From: Eutreptiella sp. 'Long Island Sound 2002'
Taxonomy: Eukaryota > Euglenozoa > Euglenophyceae > Eutreptiales > Eutreptiaceae
Direction: 5' to 3'
DNA: 64,000 bases
Assembly (NCBI GenBank): GCA_964036045.1
Contig: OZ038397.1
Span: 22,722,032 to 22,786,031 of the forward strand
This document shows, piece by piece, positions 11,428 through 23,636 of the stretch (within the stretch, counting starts at the first letter, position 1; each line of letters starts with the position of its first letter). The notes below the pieces were generated by a model. The model was given only the letters and a program-made list of their open reading frames with translations. It was not told the DNA's origin and ran no database searches. The translations under genes and the position numbers were made by a program.

Positions 11428-11773
11428 TTCTCCGATTCTGGTTTTCCACAAAACGAGAATTCTCTCGTTCCCGTTTTCCACAAAACGCGAATTCTCGGAT
11501 TCGCGTTCTCCAGAAAACGAGAAATGTCGGATTCTGGTTTTCGACAAAATGAGATTTCTCCAATTCTCGTTTTCCACAAAACCAGAATTCTCGAATTCTC
11601 GTTTTCCACAAAACAAGAATTCTCGTTTTCCACAAATTTTGGAATTCTCGTTTTCCACAAAACGAGAACTCTCGGAGTCTCGTTTTCCACAAAACGAGAA
11701 TTCTCCGATTCTGGTTTTCCACAAAACGAGAATTCTCCAGTTCCCGTTTTCCACAAAACAAGAATTCTCGGAT
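11428..11773. repeat. 346-bp A-tract-free block, copy at 11.4 kb
   Basis: Standard 346-bp form. By my count it is monomers of 32, 32, 33, 31, 32, 32, 25, 24, 32, 32 and 32 bp plus the 9-bp stub TTCTCGGAT. The two short monomers flank CACAAATTTTGG. It has a CTGG variant after ATGTCGG (11524), shared with the copies at 20450 and 22450. Confidence 0.9.
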
Positions 11774-12542
11774 AAAAAAAAAAAAAAATCTCCGACTCTG
11801 GTTTTCCACAGAACAAGAATTCTCGGAAAAAAAAAATCTTTAATTCTGGTTTTCCAAAACGAGAATTCTCCAGTTCCCGTTTTCCACAAAACGAGAATTG
11901 TCCGATAAGAGGAAGAAAAAAAAAAAATTCTCCGATTCTGGTTTTCCACAAAACGAGAATTCTCCAGTTCCCGTTTTCCACAAAACTGGAATTCTCGGAT
12001 ATAAAAAAAAAAAATGGGGATTCCCGTTTTCCACAAAACGAGAATTCTCGGATTCTCGTTTTCCACAAAACGAGAATTCTCGGATAAAAAAAAAATTCCC
12101 CAATTCTGGTTTTTCACAAAACGAGAATTCTCCAGTTCCCGTTTTCCACAAAACGAGAATTCTCGGATAAAAAAAAAAAAAAACTCTCCGATTCTGGTTT
12201 TCCACAATACGAGAACTCTCTAGTTCCCGTTTTCCACAAAACGAGAATTCTCGGATAAAAAAAAAAATCTCCGATTCTGGTTTTCCACCAAACGAGAATT
12301 CTCCGTTTCCACAAAACGAGAATTCTCGGATATAAAATAAAAAAAAAACAAAAAATTCTCCGATTCCGGTTTTCCACAAAACGAGAATTCTCCAGTTCCC
12401 GTTTTCCACAAAACGAGAATGCTCCGTTTCCACAAAACGAGAATTCTCGGATAAAAAAAAAATAAATAAAAAAAATTCTCCAATTCTGGTTTTTCACAAA
12501 ACGAGAAATCTCCAGTTCCTGTTTTCCACAAAACGAGAATTC

Positions 12543-12568
12543 TCGAAAAAAAAATAATTTTTTTTCGA
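12543..12568. repeat. A/T inverted-repeat linker
   Basis: The usual GGAT-A-run linker is replaced by TCG, nine A, TAA, eight T and CGA. TCG plus eight A pairs with eight T plus CGA around a 4-base centre. The following monomer resumes at CGATTCTGG. Confidence 0.88.
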
Positions 12569-12914
12569 TTCTGGTTTTCCACAAAACGAGAATTCTCCCG
12601 TTCCCATTTTCCACAAAACGAGAATTCTCGGATAAAAAAAAAAATTCTCCGATTCTGGTTTTCCACAAAACGAGAATTCTCGGACAAAAAAAAAAATCTC
12701 CGATTCTGGTTCTCCACAAAACGAGATTCCAGTTCCCGTTTTCCACAAAACGAGAATTCTCAGATAAAAAAAAAAATAAAAACAAATGGGGATTCTCGTT
12801 TTCCACAAAACGAGAATTCTCGGATAAAAAAAAATAAATCTAAAAAATTCTCCAATTCTGGTTTTTCACAAAACGAGAATTCTCCATTTCCCGTTTTCCA
12901 CAAAACGAGAATTC

Positions 12915-12937
12915 TCGAAAAATTTTTTTTTTTTCGA
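12915..12937. repeat. A/T switch linker (A5T12)
   Basis: TCG, five A, twelve T, CGA. Same context as 12543-12568, but the A and T runs are unequal. The CGATTCTGG monomer follows. Confidence 0.88.
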
Positions 12938-13153
12938 TTCTGGTTTTCCACAAAACGAGAATTCTCCCGTTCCCATTTTCCACAAAACGAGAATTCTCGG
13001 ATAAAAAAAAAATTCTCCGATTCTGGTTTTCCACAAAACGAGAATTCTCGGACAAAAAAAAAAAATCTCCGATTCTGGTTTTCCACAAAACGAGATTCCA
13101 GTTCCCGTTTTCCACAAAACGAGAATTCTCAGATAAAAAAAAAAAAAAATAAA

Positions 13154-13657
13154 TGGGGATTCTCGTTTTCCACAAAACGAGAATTCTCGGATTCTCATTT
13201 TCCACGAAAGGAGAATTCTCGGATTCTCGTTTTCCACGAAACGACAATTCTCGCATTCTGGCTTTCCGCAAAAAGAAAATTCTCGGATTCTCGTTGACCA
13301 CAAAACGAGAATTCTCTTATTCTGATTTTCCACAAAACGGGAATTCTCGAATCCTTGTTTTCCACAAAACGCGAATTCTCGGATTCGCGTTCTCCAGAAA
13401 ACGAGAAATGTCGGATTCTCGTTTTCGACAAAACGAGATTTCTCCAATTCTCGTTTTCCACAAAACCAGAATTCTCGAATTCTCGTTTTCCACAAAACAA
13501 GAATTCTCGTTTTCCACCAATTTCGGAATTCTCGTTTTCCACAAAACGAGAACTCTCGGAGTCTCGTCTTCCACAAAACGAGAATTCTCCGATTCTGGTT
13601 TTCCACAAAACGAGAATTCTCCAGTTCCCGTTTTCCACAAAACAAGAATTCTCGGAT
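13154..13657. repeat. Long A-tract-free block (504 bp)
   Basis: The 346-bp type block extended on its left by ancestral-type monomers: CCACGAAAGGAG, CCACGAAACGAC, CCGCAAAAAGAAAATTC and GTTGACCAC, followed by TCTTATTCTG. These left monomers match the A-free array at 566-2426. It starts at an ATGGGG linker. Confidence 0.88.
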
Positions 13658-16523
13658 AAAAAAAAAAAAAATTCTCCGACTCTGGTTTTCCACAAAACGA
13701 GAATTCTCAAGTTCCCGTTTTCCACAGAACAAGAATTCTCGGATAAAAAAAAAAAATCTCCAATTCTGGTTTTCCAAAACGAGAATTCTCCAGTTCCCGT
13801 TTTCCACAAAACGAGAATTCTCGGATAAGAGGAAGAAAAAAAAATTTCCGATTCTTGTTTTCCACAAAACGAGAATTCTCCAGTTCCCGTTTTCCACAAA
13901 ACGGGAATTCTCGGATATAAAAAAAAAAAAAATGGGGATTCTCGTTTTCCACAAAACGAGAATTCTCGGATTCTCGTTTTCGACAAAACGAGAATTCTCG
14001 GATAAAAAAAAAATTCTCCAATTCTGGTTTTTCACAAAACGAGAATTCTCCAGTTCCCGTTTTCCACAAAACGAGATTTCTCGGATAAAAAAAAATTCTC
14101 CGATTCTGGTTTTCCACAAAACGAGAATTCTCCCGTTCCCATTTTCCACAAAAAGAGAATTCTCGGATAAAACAAAAAATTCTCCAATTCTGGTTTTTCA
14201 CAAAACGAGAATTCTCCAGTTCCCGTTTTCCACAAAACGAGAATTGTCGGATAAAAAAAAAAAAAAATTCTCCGATTCTGGTTTTCCACAAAACGAGAAT
14301 TGTCCCGTTCCCATTTTCCACAAAAAGAGAATTCTCGGATAAAAAAAAAACAAAAAAAAATCTCCGATTCTGGTTTTCCACAAAACGAGAATTCTCCCGT
14401 TCCCGTTTTCCACAAAACGAGAATTCTCGGATACAAAAAAAAAAAAATTCTCCGATTCTGGTTTTCCACAAAACGAGAATTCTTCAGTTCCCGTTTTCCA
14501 CAAAACGGGAATTCTCGGATATAAAAAAAAAAAAAATGGGGATTCTCGTCTTCCACAAAATGAGAATTCTCGGATTCTCGTTTTCCACAAAACGAGAATT
14601 CTCGGATAAAAAAAAAAAAATCCTCCAATTCTGGTTTTTCACAAAACGAGAATTCTCCAGTTCCCGTTTTCCACAAAATGAGAATTCTCGGATAAAAAAA
14701 AACAAAAAATTCTCCGATTCTGGTTTTCCACAATACGAGAATTCTCCCGTTCCCGTTTTCCACAAAACGAGAATTCTCGGATAAAAAAATGAAAAAAAAA
14801 ATTCTCCGATTCTGGTTTTCCACAATACGATAATTCTCGGATAAAAAAAAAAAATTCTCCGATTCCGGTTTTCCACAAAACGAGAATTCTCCAGTTCCCG
14901 TTTTCCACAAAACGAGAATGCTCCGTTTCCACAAAACGAGAATTCTCGGATAAAAAAAAAATTCTCCAATTCTGGTTTTTCACAAAACGAGAATTCTCCA
15001 GTTCCCGTTTTCCACAAAACGAGAATTCTCGGATAAAAAAAAAATAAAAATTCTTTGATTCTGGTTTTCCACAAAACGAGAATTCTCCCGTTCCCATTTT
15101 CCACAAAACGAGAATTCTCGGATAAAAAAAAAAAAAAATTCTCCGACTCTGGTTTTCCACAAAACGAGAATTCTCGGACAAAAAAAAAATCTCCGATTCT
15201 GGTTTTCCACAAAACGAGATTCCAGTTCCCGTTTTCCACGAAACGAGAATTCTCAGATAAAAAAAAAAATGGGCATTCTCGTTTTCCACAAAACGAGAAT
15301 TCTCCAGTTCCCGTTTTCCACAAAACGGGAATTCTCGGATAAAAAAAAATTCTCCAATTCTGGTTTTTCACAAAACGAGAATTCTCCAGTTCCCGTTTTC
15401 CACAAAACGAGAATTCTCGGATAAAAAAAAAAAAAAAATTCTCCGATTCTGGTTTTCCACAAAACGAGAATTCTCCCGTTCCCATTTTCCACAAAAAGAG
15501 AATTCTCGGATAAAAAAAAAAAAAATCTCCGATTCTGGTTTTCCACAAAACGAGAATTCTCCCGTTCCCGTTTTCCACAAAACGAGAATTCTCGGATACA
15601 AAGAAAAAAAAAATTCTCCGATTCTGTTTTTCCACAAAACGAGAATTCTTCAGTTCCCGTTTTCCACAAAAACCGGGAATTCTCGGATATAAAAAAAAAA
15701 TGGGGATTCTCGTCTTCCACAAAAGGAGAATTCTCGGATTCTCGTTTTCCACAAAACGAGAATTCTCGGATAAAAAAAAAAATCCTCCAATTCTGGTTTT
15801 TCACAAAACGAGAATTCTCCAGTTCCCGTTTTCCACAAAATGAGAATTTTCGGATAAAAAAAAAAAAAAATTCTCCGATTCTGGTTTTCCACAATACGAG
15901 AATTCTCTCGTTCCCGTTTTCCACAAAACGAGAATTCTCGGATAAAAAAAAAAAAAAATTCTCCGATTCTGGTTTTCCACAATACCAGAATTGTCGGATA
16001 AAAAAAAAAAAAATCTCCGATTCCGGTTTTCCACAAAACGAGAATTCTCCAATTCCCGTTTTCCACAAAACGAGAATGCTCCGTTTCCACAAAACGAGAA
16101 TTCTCGGATAAAAAAAAAAATTCTCCAATTCTGGTTTTTCACAAAACGAGAATTCTCCAGTTCCCGTTTTCCACAAAACGAGAATTCTCGGATAAAAAAA
16201 AACAAAAAAAATAAAAATTCTCCGATTCTGGTTTTCCACAAAACGAGAATTCTCCCGTTCCCATTTTCCACAAAACGAGAATTCTCGGATAAAAAAAAAA
16301 ATTCTCCGATTCTGGTTTTCCACAAAACGAGAATTCTCGGACAAAAAAAACAAAAAAATCTCCGATTCTGGTTTTCCGCAAAACGAGATTCCAGTTCCCG
16401 TTTTCCACAAAACGAGAATTCTCAGATAAAAAAAAATGGGGATTCTCGTTTTCCACAAAACGAGATTCCAGTTCCCGTTTTCCACAAAACGAGAATTCTC
16501 AGATAGAAAAAAATAAAAATAAA

Positions 16524-17027
16524 TGGGGATTCTCTTTTTCCACAAAACGAGAATTCTCGGATTCTCATTTTCCACGAAACGAAAATTCTCGGATTCTCGT
16601 TTTCCACGAAACGACAATTGTCGCATTCTGGCTTTCCGCAAAAAGAAAATTCTCGGATTCTCGTTGACCACAAAACGAGAATTCTCTTATTCTGATTTTC
16701 CACGAAACGGGAATTCTCGAATTCTCGTTTTCCACAAATTGCGAATTCTCGGATTCGCGTTCTCCAGAAAACGAAAAATGTCGGATTCTCGTTTTCGACA
16801 AAACGAGATTTCTCCAATTCTTGTTTTCCACAAAACCAGAATTCTCGAATTCTCGTTTTCCACAAAACAAGAATTCTCGTTTTCCAAAAATTCCGGAATT
16901 CTCGTTTTCCACAAAACGAGAACTCTCGGAGTCTCGTTTTCCACAAAACGAGAATTCTCCGTTTCTGGTTTTCCACAAAACGAGAATTCTCCAGTTCCCG
17001 TTTTCCACAAGACAAGAATTCTCGGAT
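16524..17027. repeat. Long A-tract-free block (504 bp)
   Basis: Same composition and length as 13154-13657, with CTCTTTTTCC at the left end and CCAAAAATTCCGG in the short monomers in place of CACAAATTTCGG. It is the exact partner of 27834-28337 (offset 11310). Confidence 0.88.
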
Positions 17028-17538
17028 AAAAAAAAAAATTCTCCGACTCTGGTTTTCCACAAAACGAGAATTCTCCAGTTCCCGTTTTCCACAAAACAAG
17101 AATTCTCGGATAAAAAAAAAAAAAATCTCCAATTCTGGTTTTCCAGAAAACGAGAATTCTCAAGTTCCCGTTTTCCACAAAACGAGAATTCTCGGATAAA
17201 AAAAAAATTTCTCCGATTCTGGTTTTCCACAAAACGAGAATTCTCCAGTTCCCGTTTTCCACAAAACGGGAATTCTCGGCTATAAAAAAAAAAAAATGGG
17301 GATTCTCGTTTTCCACAAAACGAGAAGTCTCGGATTCTCGTTTTCCACAAAACGAGAATTCTCGGATAAAAATTTTTTTTTCCAATTCTGGTTTTTCACA
17401 AAACGAGAATTCTCCAGTTCCCGTTTTCCACAAAACGAGAATTTTCGGATAAAAAAAAATCTCCAATTCTGGTTTTCCAAAACGAGAATTCTCCAGTTCC
17501 CATTTTCCACAAAAAGAGAATTCTCGGATAAAAAAAAA

Positions 17539-17884
17539 TTCTCCGATTCTGGTTTTCCACAAAACGCGAATTCTCTCGTTCCCGTTTTCCACAAAACGGG
17601 AATTCTCGGATTCGCGTTCTCCAGAAAACGAGAAATGTCGGATTCTCGTTTTCGACAAAACGAGATTTCTCCAATTCTCGTTTTTCACAAAACCAGAATT
17701 CTCGAATTCTCGTTTTCCACAAAACAAGAATTCTCGCTTTCCAAAAATTCCGGAAATCTCGTTTTCCACAAAACGAGAACTCTCGGAGTCTCGTTTCCCA
17801 CAAAACGAGAATTCTCCGATTCTGGTTTTCCACAAAACGAGAATTCTCCAGTTCCCGTTTTCCACAAAACAAGAATTCTCGGAT
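17539..17884. repeat. 346-bp A-tract-free block, copy at 17.5 kb
   Basis: Standard length and order. It belongs to the CCAAAAATTCCGG sub-type, carries CAAAACGGGAATTC in the second monomer, and reads GGAAATCTCG where other copies read GGAATTCTCG. Confidence 0.9.
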
Positions 17885-18680
17885 AAAAAAAAATAAAAAA
17901 TCTCCGACTCTGGTTTTCCACAAAACGAGAATTCTCCAGTTCCCGTTTTCCACAAAACGGGAATTCTCGGATATATAAAAAAAAAATGGGGATTCTCGTT
18001 TTCCACAAAACGAGAATTCTCGGATTCTTGTTTTCCAAAAAACGAGAATTCTCGGATATTAAAAAAAAAAAAAGAAAATTCTCCAATTCTGGTTTTTCAC
18101 AAAACGAGAATTCTCCAGTTCCCGTTTTCCACAAAACGAGAATTCCCGGATAAAAAAAAAATTCTCCGATTCTGGTTTTCCAGAAAACGGGAATTCTCCA
18201 GTTCCCGTTTTCCACAAAACGAGAATTCTCGGATAAAAAAAAATTCTCCGATTCTGGTTTTTCACAAAACGAGAATTCTCCAGTTCCCGTTTTCCACAAA
18301 ACGGGAATTCTCGGATATAAAAAAAAAAAAAATGGGGATGCTCGTTTTCCACAAAACGAGAATTCGCGGATTCTCGTTTTCCACAAAACGAGAATTCTCG
18401 AATAAAAAAAAATAAAAATTCTCCAATTCTGGTTTTTCACAAAACGAGAATTCTCCAGTTCCCGTTTTCCACAAAACGAGAATTCTCGGATAAAAGAAAA
18501 AAAAAATTCTCCGATTCTGGTTTTCCACAATACGAGAATTCTCCCGTTCCCGTTTTCCACAAAACGAGAATTCTCCGATAAAAAAAAAAAATCTCCAATT
18601 CTGGTTTTCCAAAACGAGAATTCTCCAGTTCCCGTTTTCCACAAAACGAGAATTCTCGGATAAGAGGAAGAAAAAAAAAA

Positions 18681-19026
18681 TTCTCCGATTCTGGTTTTCC
18701 ACAAAACGAGAATTCTCTCGTTCCCGTTTTCCACAAAACGCGAATTCTCGGATTCGCGTTCTCCAGAAAACGAGAAATGTCGGATTCTCGTTTTCGACAA
18801 AACGAGATTTCTCCAATTCTCGTTTTCCACAAAACCAGAATTCTCGAATTCTCGTTTTCCACAAAACAAGAATTCTCGTTTTCCACAAATTTCGGAATTC
18901 TCGTTTTCCACAAAACGAGAACTCTCGGAGTCTCGTTTTCCACAAAACGAGAATTCTCCGATTCTGGTTTTCCACAAAACGAGAATTCTCCAGTTCCCGT
19001 TTTCCACAAAACAAGAATTCTCGGAT
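18681..19026. repeat. 346-bp A-tract-free block, copy at 18.7 kb
   Basis: Standard length and order with the CACAAATTTCGG sub-type of short monomer. It follows a GAGGAAGA purine linker. Confidence 0.9.
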
Positions 19027-19120
19027 AAAAAAAAAAATTCTCCGACTCTGGTTTTCCACAAAACGAGAATTCTCAAGTTCCCGTTTTCCACAGAACAAGA
19101 ATTCTCGGATAAAAAAAAAA

Positions 19121-19466
19121 TTCTCCGATTCTGGTTTTCCCCAAAACGAGAATTCTCTCGTTCCCGTTTTCCACAAAACGGGAATTCTCGGATTCGCGTT
19201 CTCCAGAAAACGAGAAATGTCGGATTCTCGTTTTCGACAAAACGAGATTTCTCCAATTCTCGTTTTTCACAAAACCAGAATTCTCGAATTCTCCTTTTCC
19301 ACAAAACAAGAATTCTCGTTTTCCAAAAATTCCGGAATTCTCGTTTTCCACAAAACGAGAACTCTCGGAGTCTCGTTTTCCACAAAACGAGAATTCTCCG
19401 ATTCTGGTTTTCCACAAAACGAGAATTCTCCAGTTCCTGTTTTCCACAAAACAAGAATTCTCGGAT
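19121..19466. repeat. 346-bp A-tract-free block, copy at 19.1 kb
   Basis: Standard length, CCAAAAATTCCGG sub-type. It lies only 94 bp after the previous block, so the two sub-types alternate here just as they do in the 1.89-kb HORs. Confidence 0.9.
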
Positions 19467-20449
19467 AAAAAAAAAAATTCTCCGACTCTGGTTTTCCACA
19501 AAACGAGAATTCTCCAGTTCCCGTTTTCCAGAAAAACAAGAATTCTCGGATAAAAAAAAAAAAATCTCCAATTCTGGTTTTCCAAAACGAGAATTCTCCA
19601 GTTCCCGTTTTCCACAAAACGGGAATTCTCGGATAAAAAAAAAATTCTCCGATTCTGGTTTTACACAAAACGAGAATTCTCCAGTTCCCGTTTTCCACAA
19701 AACGGGAATTCTCGGATATATAAAAAAAAAAATGGGGATTCTCGTTTTCCACAAAACGAGAATTCTCGGATTCTCGTTTTCCAAAAAACGAGAATTCTCG
19801 GATATTAAAAAAAAAAAAAGAAAATTCTCCAATTCTGGTTTTTCACAAAACGAGAATTCTCCAGTTCCCGTTTTCCAAAAAACGAGAATTCCCGGATTAA
19901 AAAAAAATTCTCCGATTCTGGCTTTCCAGAAAACGGGAATTCTCCAGTTCCCGTTTTCCACAAAACGAGAATTCTCGGATAAAAAAAAAATTCTCCGATT
20001 CTGGTTTTCCACAAAACGAGAATTCTCCAGTTCCCGTTTTCCACAAAACAAGAATTCTCGGATAAAAAAAAAAATCTCCAATTCTGGTTTTCCAAAACGA
20101 GAATCTTCCAGTTCCCGTTTTCCACTAAACGAGAATTCTCGGATAAGAGGAAGAAAACAAAAAAATTCTCCGATTCTGGTTTTCCAAAAAACGGGAATTC
20201 TCCAGTTCCCGTTTTCCACAAAACGAGAATTCCCGGAAAAAAAAAATTCTCCGATTCTGGTTTTCCAGAAAACGAGAATTCTCCAGTTCGCGTTTTCCAC
20301 CAAACGAGAATTCTCCGTTTCCTCAAAACGAGAACTCTCGGACAAAACAAAAAAAAAATCTCCGATTCTGGTTTTCCAAAAAACGAGAATTCTCCAGTTC
20401 CCGTTTTCCACAAAACGAGAATTCTCGGATAAGAGGAAGAAAAAAAAAA

Positions 20450-20795
20450 TTCTCCGATTCTGGTTTTCCACAAAACGAGAATTCTCTCGTTCCCGTTTTC
20501 CACAAAACGCGAATTCTCGGATTCGCGTTCTCCAGAAAACGAGAAATGTCGGATTCTGGTTTTCGACAAAACGAGATTTCTCCAATTCTCGTTTTCCACA
20601 AAACCAGAATTCTCGAATTCTCGTTTTCCACAAAACAAGAATTCTCGTTTTCCACAAATTTTGGAATTCTCGTTTTCCACAAAACGAGAACTCTCGGAGT
20701 CTCGTTTTCCACAAAACGAGAATTCTCCGATTCTGGTTTTCCACAAAACGAGAATTCTCCAGTTCCCGTTTTCCACAAAACAAGAATTCTCGGAT
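20450..20795. repeat. 346-bp A-tract-free block, copy at 20.5 kb
   Basis: Standard length, CACAAATTTTGG sub-type, with CTGG after the ATGTCGG junction. It has the same layout as 11428-11773 and lies exactly 2000 bp before 22450-22795. Confidence 0.9.
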
Positions 20796-21571
20796 AAAAA
20801 AAAAAAAAAAATCTCCGACTCTGGTTTTCCACAGAACAAGAATTCTCGGAAAAAAAAAATCTTTAATTCTGGTTTTCCAAAACGAGAATTCTCCAGTTCC
20901 CGTTTTCCACAAAACGAGAATTGTCCGATAAGAGGAAGAAAAAAAAAAATTCTCCGATTCTGGTTTTCCACAAAACGAGAATTCTCCAGTTCCCGTTTTC
21001 CACAAAACTGGAATTCTCGGATATATAAAAAAAAAAATGGGGATTCTCGTTTTCCACAAAACGAGAATTCTCGGATTCTCGTTTTCCACAAAACGAGAAT
21101 TCTCGGATAAAAAAAAAAATTCCCCAATTCTGGTTTTTCACAAAACGAGAATTCTCCAGTTCCCGTTTTCCACAAAACGAGAATTCTCGGATAAAAAAAA
21201 AAAAAAAACTCTCCGATTCTGGTTTTCCACAATACGAGAACTCTCTAGTTCCCGTTTTCCACAAAACGAGAATTCTCGGATAAAAAAAAAAAATCTCCGA
21301 TTCTGGTTTTCCACCAAACGAGAATTCTCCGTTTCCACAAAACGAGAATTCTCGGATGAAAAATAAAAAAAAAAACAAAAAATTCTCCGATTCCGGTTTT
21401 CCACAAAACGAGAATTCTCCAGTTCCCGTTTTCCACAAAACGAGAATGCTCCGTTTCCACAAAACGAGAATTCTCGGATAAAAAAAAAAAATAAATAAAA
21501 AAAATTCTCCAATTCTGGTTTTTCACAAAACGAGAAATCTCCAGTTCCCGTTTTCCACAAAACGAGAATTC

Positions 21572-21597
21572 TCGAAAAAAAAATATTTTTTTTTCGA
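21572..21597. repeat. Perfect 26-bp A/T palindrome linker
   Basis: TCG, nine A, TA, nine T, CGA, which is an exact palindrome with no spacer. It is the counterpart of 12543-12568 in the 20060-21660 HOR. Confidence 0.9.
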
Positions 21598-21894
21598 TTC
21601 TGGTTTTCCACAAAACGAGAATTCTCCCGTTCCCATTTTCCACAAAACGAGAATTCTCGGATAAAAAAAAAAAAATTCCCCGATTCTGGTTTTCCACAAA
21701 ACGAAATTCCAGTTCCCGTTTTCCACAAAACGAGAATTCTCAGATAAAAAAAAAATAAAAATAAATGGGGATTCTCGTTTTCCACAAAACGAGAATTCTC
21801 GGATAAAAAAAAATAAATCTAAAAAAATCTCCAATTCTGGTTTTTCACAAAACGAGAATTCTAAATTTCCCGTTTTCCAGAAAAACGAGAATTC

Positions 21895-21918
21895 TCGAAA
21901 AAAAATTTTTTTTTTCGA
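21895..21918. repeat. A/T switch linker (A8T10)
   Basis: TCG, eight A, ten T, CGA. It is preceded by a monomer with the rare TCTAAATTTCCCG change (about 21861) and a CCAGAAAAACGAG loop. Confidence 0.88.
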
Positions 21919-22449
21919 TTCTGGTTTTCCACAAAACGAGAATTCTCCCGTTCCCATTTTCCACAAAACGAGAATTCTCGGATAAAAAAAAAAATTCTCC
22001 GATTCTGGTTTTCCACAAAACGAGAATTCTCGGACAAAAAAAAAATCTCCGATTCTGGTTTTCCACAAAACGAGATTCCAGTTCCCGTTTTCCACAAAAC
22101 GAGAATTCTCAGATAAAAAAAAAATAAAAATAAATGGGGATTCTCGTTTTCCACAAAACGAGAATTCTCGGATTCTCATTTTCCACGAAACGAGAATTCT
22201 CGGATTCTCGTTTTCCACAAAACGAGAATTCCCGGAAAAAAAAAATTCTCCGATTCTGGTTTTCCAGAAAACGAGAATTCTCCAGTTCGCGTTTTCCACC
22301 AAACGAGAATTCTCCGTTTCCCCAAAACGAGAACTCTCGGACAAAACAAAAAAAAAATCTCCGATTCTGGTTTTCCAAAAAACGAGAATTCTCCAGTTCC
22401 CGTTTTCCACAAAACGAGAATTCTCGGATAAGAGGAAGAAAAAAAAAAA

Positions 22450-22795
22450 TTCTCCGATTCTGGTTTTCCACAAAACGAGAATTCTCTCGTTCCCGTTTTC
22501 CACAAAACGCGAATTCTCGGATTCGCGTTCTCCAGAAAACGAGAAATGTCGGATTCTGGTTTTCGACAAAACGAGATTTCTCCAATTCTCGTTTTCCACA
22601 AAACCAGAATTCTCGAATTCTCGTTTTCCACAAAACAAGAATTCTCGTTTTCCACAAATTTTGGAATTCTCGTTTTCCACAAAACGAGAACTCTCGGAGT
22701 CTCGTTTTCCACAAAACGAGAATTCTCCGATTCTGGTTTTCCACAAAACGAGAATTCTCCAGTTCCCGTTTTCCACAAAACAAGAATTCTCGGAT
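22450..22795. repeat. 346-bp A-tract-free block, copy at 22.5 kb
   Basis: Standard length, CACAAATTTTGG sub-type, with the CTGG variant after ATGTCGG. It is the third member of the 11428 and 20450 group. Confidence 0.9.
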
Positions 22796-22879
22796 AAAAA
22801 AAAAAAAAATCTCCGACTCTGGTTTTCCACAGAACAAGAATTCTCGGAAAAAAAAATCTTTAATTCTGGTTTTCCAAAA

Positions 22880-23139
22880 CGAGAATTCTCCAGTTCCCGT
22901 TTTCCACAAAACTGGAATTCTCGGATATAAAAAAAAAAAATGGGGATTCTCGTTTTCCACAAAACGAGAATTCTCGGATTCTCGTTTTCCACAAAACGAG
23001 AATTCTCGGATAAAAAAAAAAATTCCCCAATTCTGGTTTTTCACAAAACGAGAATTCTCCAGTTCCCGTTTTCCACAAAACGAGAATTGTCCGATAAGAG
23101 GAAGAAAAAAAAAATTCTCCGATTCTGGTTTTCCACAAA
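22880..23139. repeat. 261-bp local tandem duplication, copy 1
   Basis: AAACTGGAATTCTCGGATAT followed by A-run, ATGGGG, two CTCG monomers and a CCCCAATTCTGG junction. The ACTGG marker is at 22911 here and at 23172 in the next copy (offset 261). Confidence 0.8.
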
Positions 23140-23400
23140 ACGAGAATTCTCCAGTTCCCGTTTTCCACAAAACTGGAATTCTCGGATATAAAAAAAAAAA
23201 ATGGGGATTCTCGTTTTCCACAAAACGAGAATTCTCGGATTCTCGTTTTCCACAAAACGAGAATTCTCGGATAAAAAAAAAAATTCCCCAATTCTGGTTT
23301 TTCACAAAACGAGAATTCTCCAGTTCCCGTTTTCCACAAAACGAGAATTCTCGGATAAAAAAAAAAAAAAACTCTCCGATTCTGGTTTTCCACAATACGA
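23140..23400. repeat. 261-bp local tandem duplication, copy 2
   Basis: Repeats the preceding 261 bp in the same order. The related segments near 12000 and 21020 carry only one copy, so this is a local expansion specific to this position. Confidence 0.8.
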
Positions 23401-23610
23401 GAACTCTCTAGTTCCCGTTTTCCACAAAACGAGAATTCTCGGATAAAAAAAAAATCTCCGATTCTGGTTTTCCACCAAACGAGAATTCTCCGTTTCCACA
23501 AAACGAGAATTCTCGGATGAAAAATAAAAATAAATAAAAAAAATTCTCCAATTCTGGTTTTTCACAAAACGAGAAATCTCCAGTTCCCGTTTTCCACAAA
23601 ACGAGAATTC

Positions 23611-23636
23611 TCGAAAAAAAAATATTTTTTTTTCGA
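23611..23636. repeat. Perfect 26-bp A/T palindrome linker
   Basis: TCG, nine A, TA, nine T, CGA, identical in form to 21572-21597. It confirms that the segments around 21.5 and 23.6 kb are copies. Confidence 0.9.

Larger units (their letters stand above)
2427..12000. repeat. Domain I: A-linked dimer satellite with purine linkers
   Basis: The repeating unit is a CTGG-type monomer, a CCCG-type monomer, the 9-bp stub TTCTCGGAT and an A-run, about 81-88 bp in all. Two diagnostic linker forms are frequent: GGATAAGAGGAAGA before the A-run (first at 2508, then about 2946, 3387, 4110, 5162 and onward) and GGACAAAAAA instead of GGATAAAAAA. The marker GAGAATCTTCCAG recurs near 2470, 2904, 3352, 3711, 6684, 9538, 10130, 10663 and 11090. 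The boundary with domain II near 12 kb is gradual and set by the first run of ATGGGG linkers. Confidence 0.88.
11040..12640. repeat. ~1.6-kb HOR, copy 1 (pairs with 20060-21660)
   Basis: Shares a series of rare variants with 20060-21660 at an offset of about 9022: purine linker plus AAAACAAAAAAATTC (11125 and 20147), a CCCGG-AAAAAAA linker, the 346-bp block (11428 and 20450), an ATCTTTAATTCTGG junction (about 11837 and 20858), AAACTGGAATTC (about 11988 and 21005) and the TCG-A9 A/T linker (12543 and 21572). Confidence 0.82.
15050..18050. repeat. Super-duplication (~11.3-kb offset), left copy core
   Basis: Collinear with 26340-29450. Shared rare features are: CAGATAAAA followed by ATGGGC at about 15256 and 26556; CACAAAAACCGGGAATTC at about 15667 and 26967; CACAATACCAGAATTG at 15979 and about 27287; the 504-bp A-free block at 16524 and 27834; the AT-switch linker near 17370 and 28682; and the 346-bp block at 17539 and 28852. 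Offsets stay near 11,300-11,400. Weaker collinearity extends left to about 12.5 kb and right to about 19.5 kb, broken by extra local copies in the right-hand version. Confidence 0.82.
18054..19799. repeat. ~1.75-kb HOR related to the 1.89-kb units
   Basis: Bounded by GGATATTAAAA linkers at 18054 and 19800. It contains ATGGGGATGCTCG (18333) and two 346-bp blocks (18681 and 19121), the same order as the units at 29452 and 31344. It is shorter because the segment with ATCTTTAATTC and GTCCGATAAGAGG linkers between the two blocks is missing. Confidence 0.8.
20060..21660. repeat. ~1.6-kb HOR, copy 2 (pairs with 11040-12640)
   Basis: Same marker order as 11040-12640. Its first ~700 bp recurs a third time at about 22222-22925, exactly 2000 bp downstream when measured from the 346-bp blocks. 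The central ATTTTTT linker is a perfect palindrome in this copy (21572-21597), whereas copy 1 carries a slightly different TAA centre. Confidence 0.82.

Noticed and set aside
12915-12937. Promoter-like AT-rich box at A/T linkers
   Set aside because: The T-runs are part of an A/T palindrome junction shared among HOR copies. No transcription start features or downstream gene can be seen.
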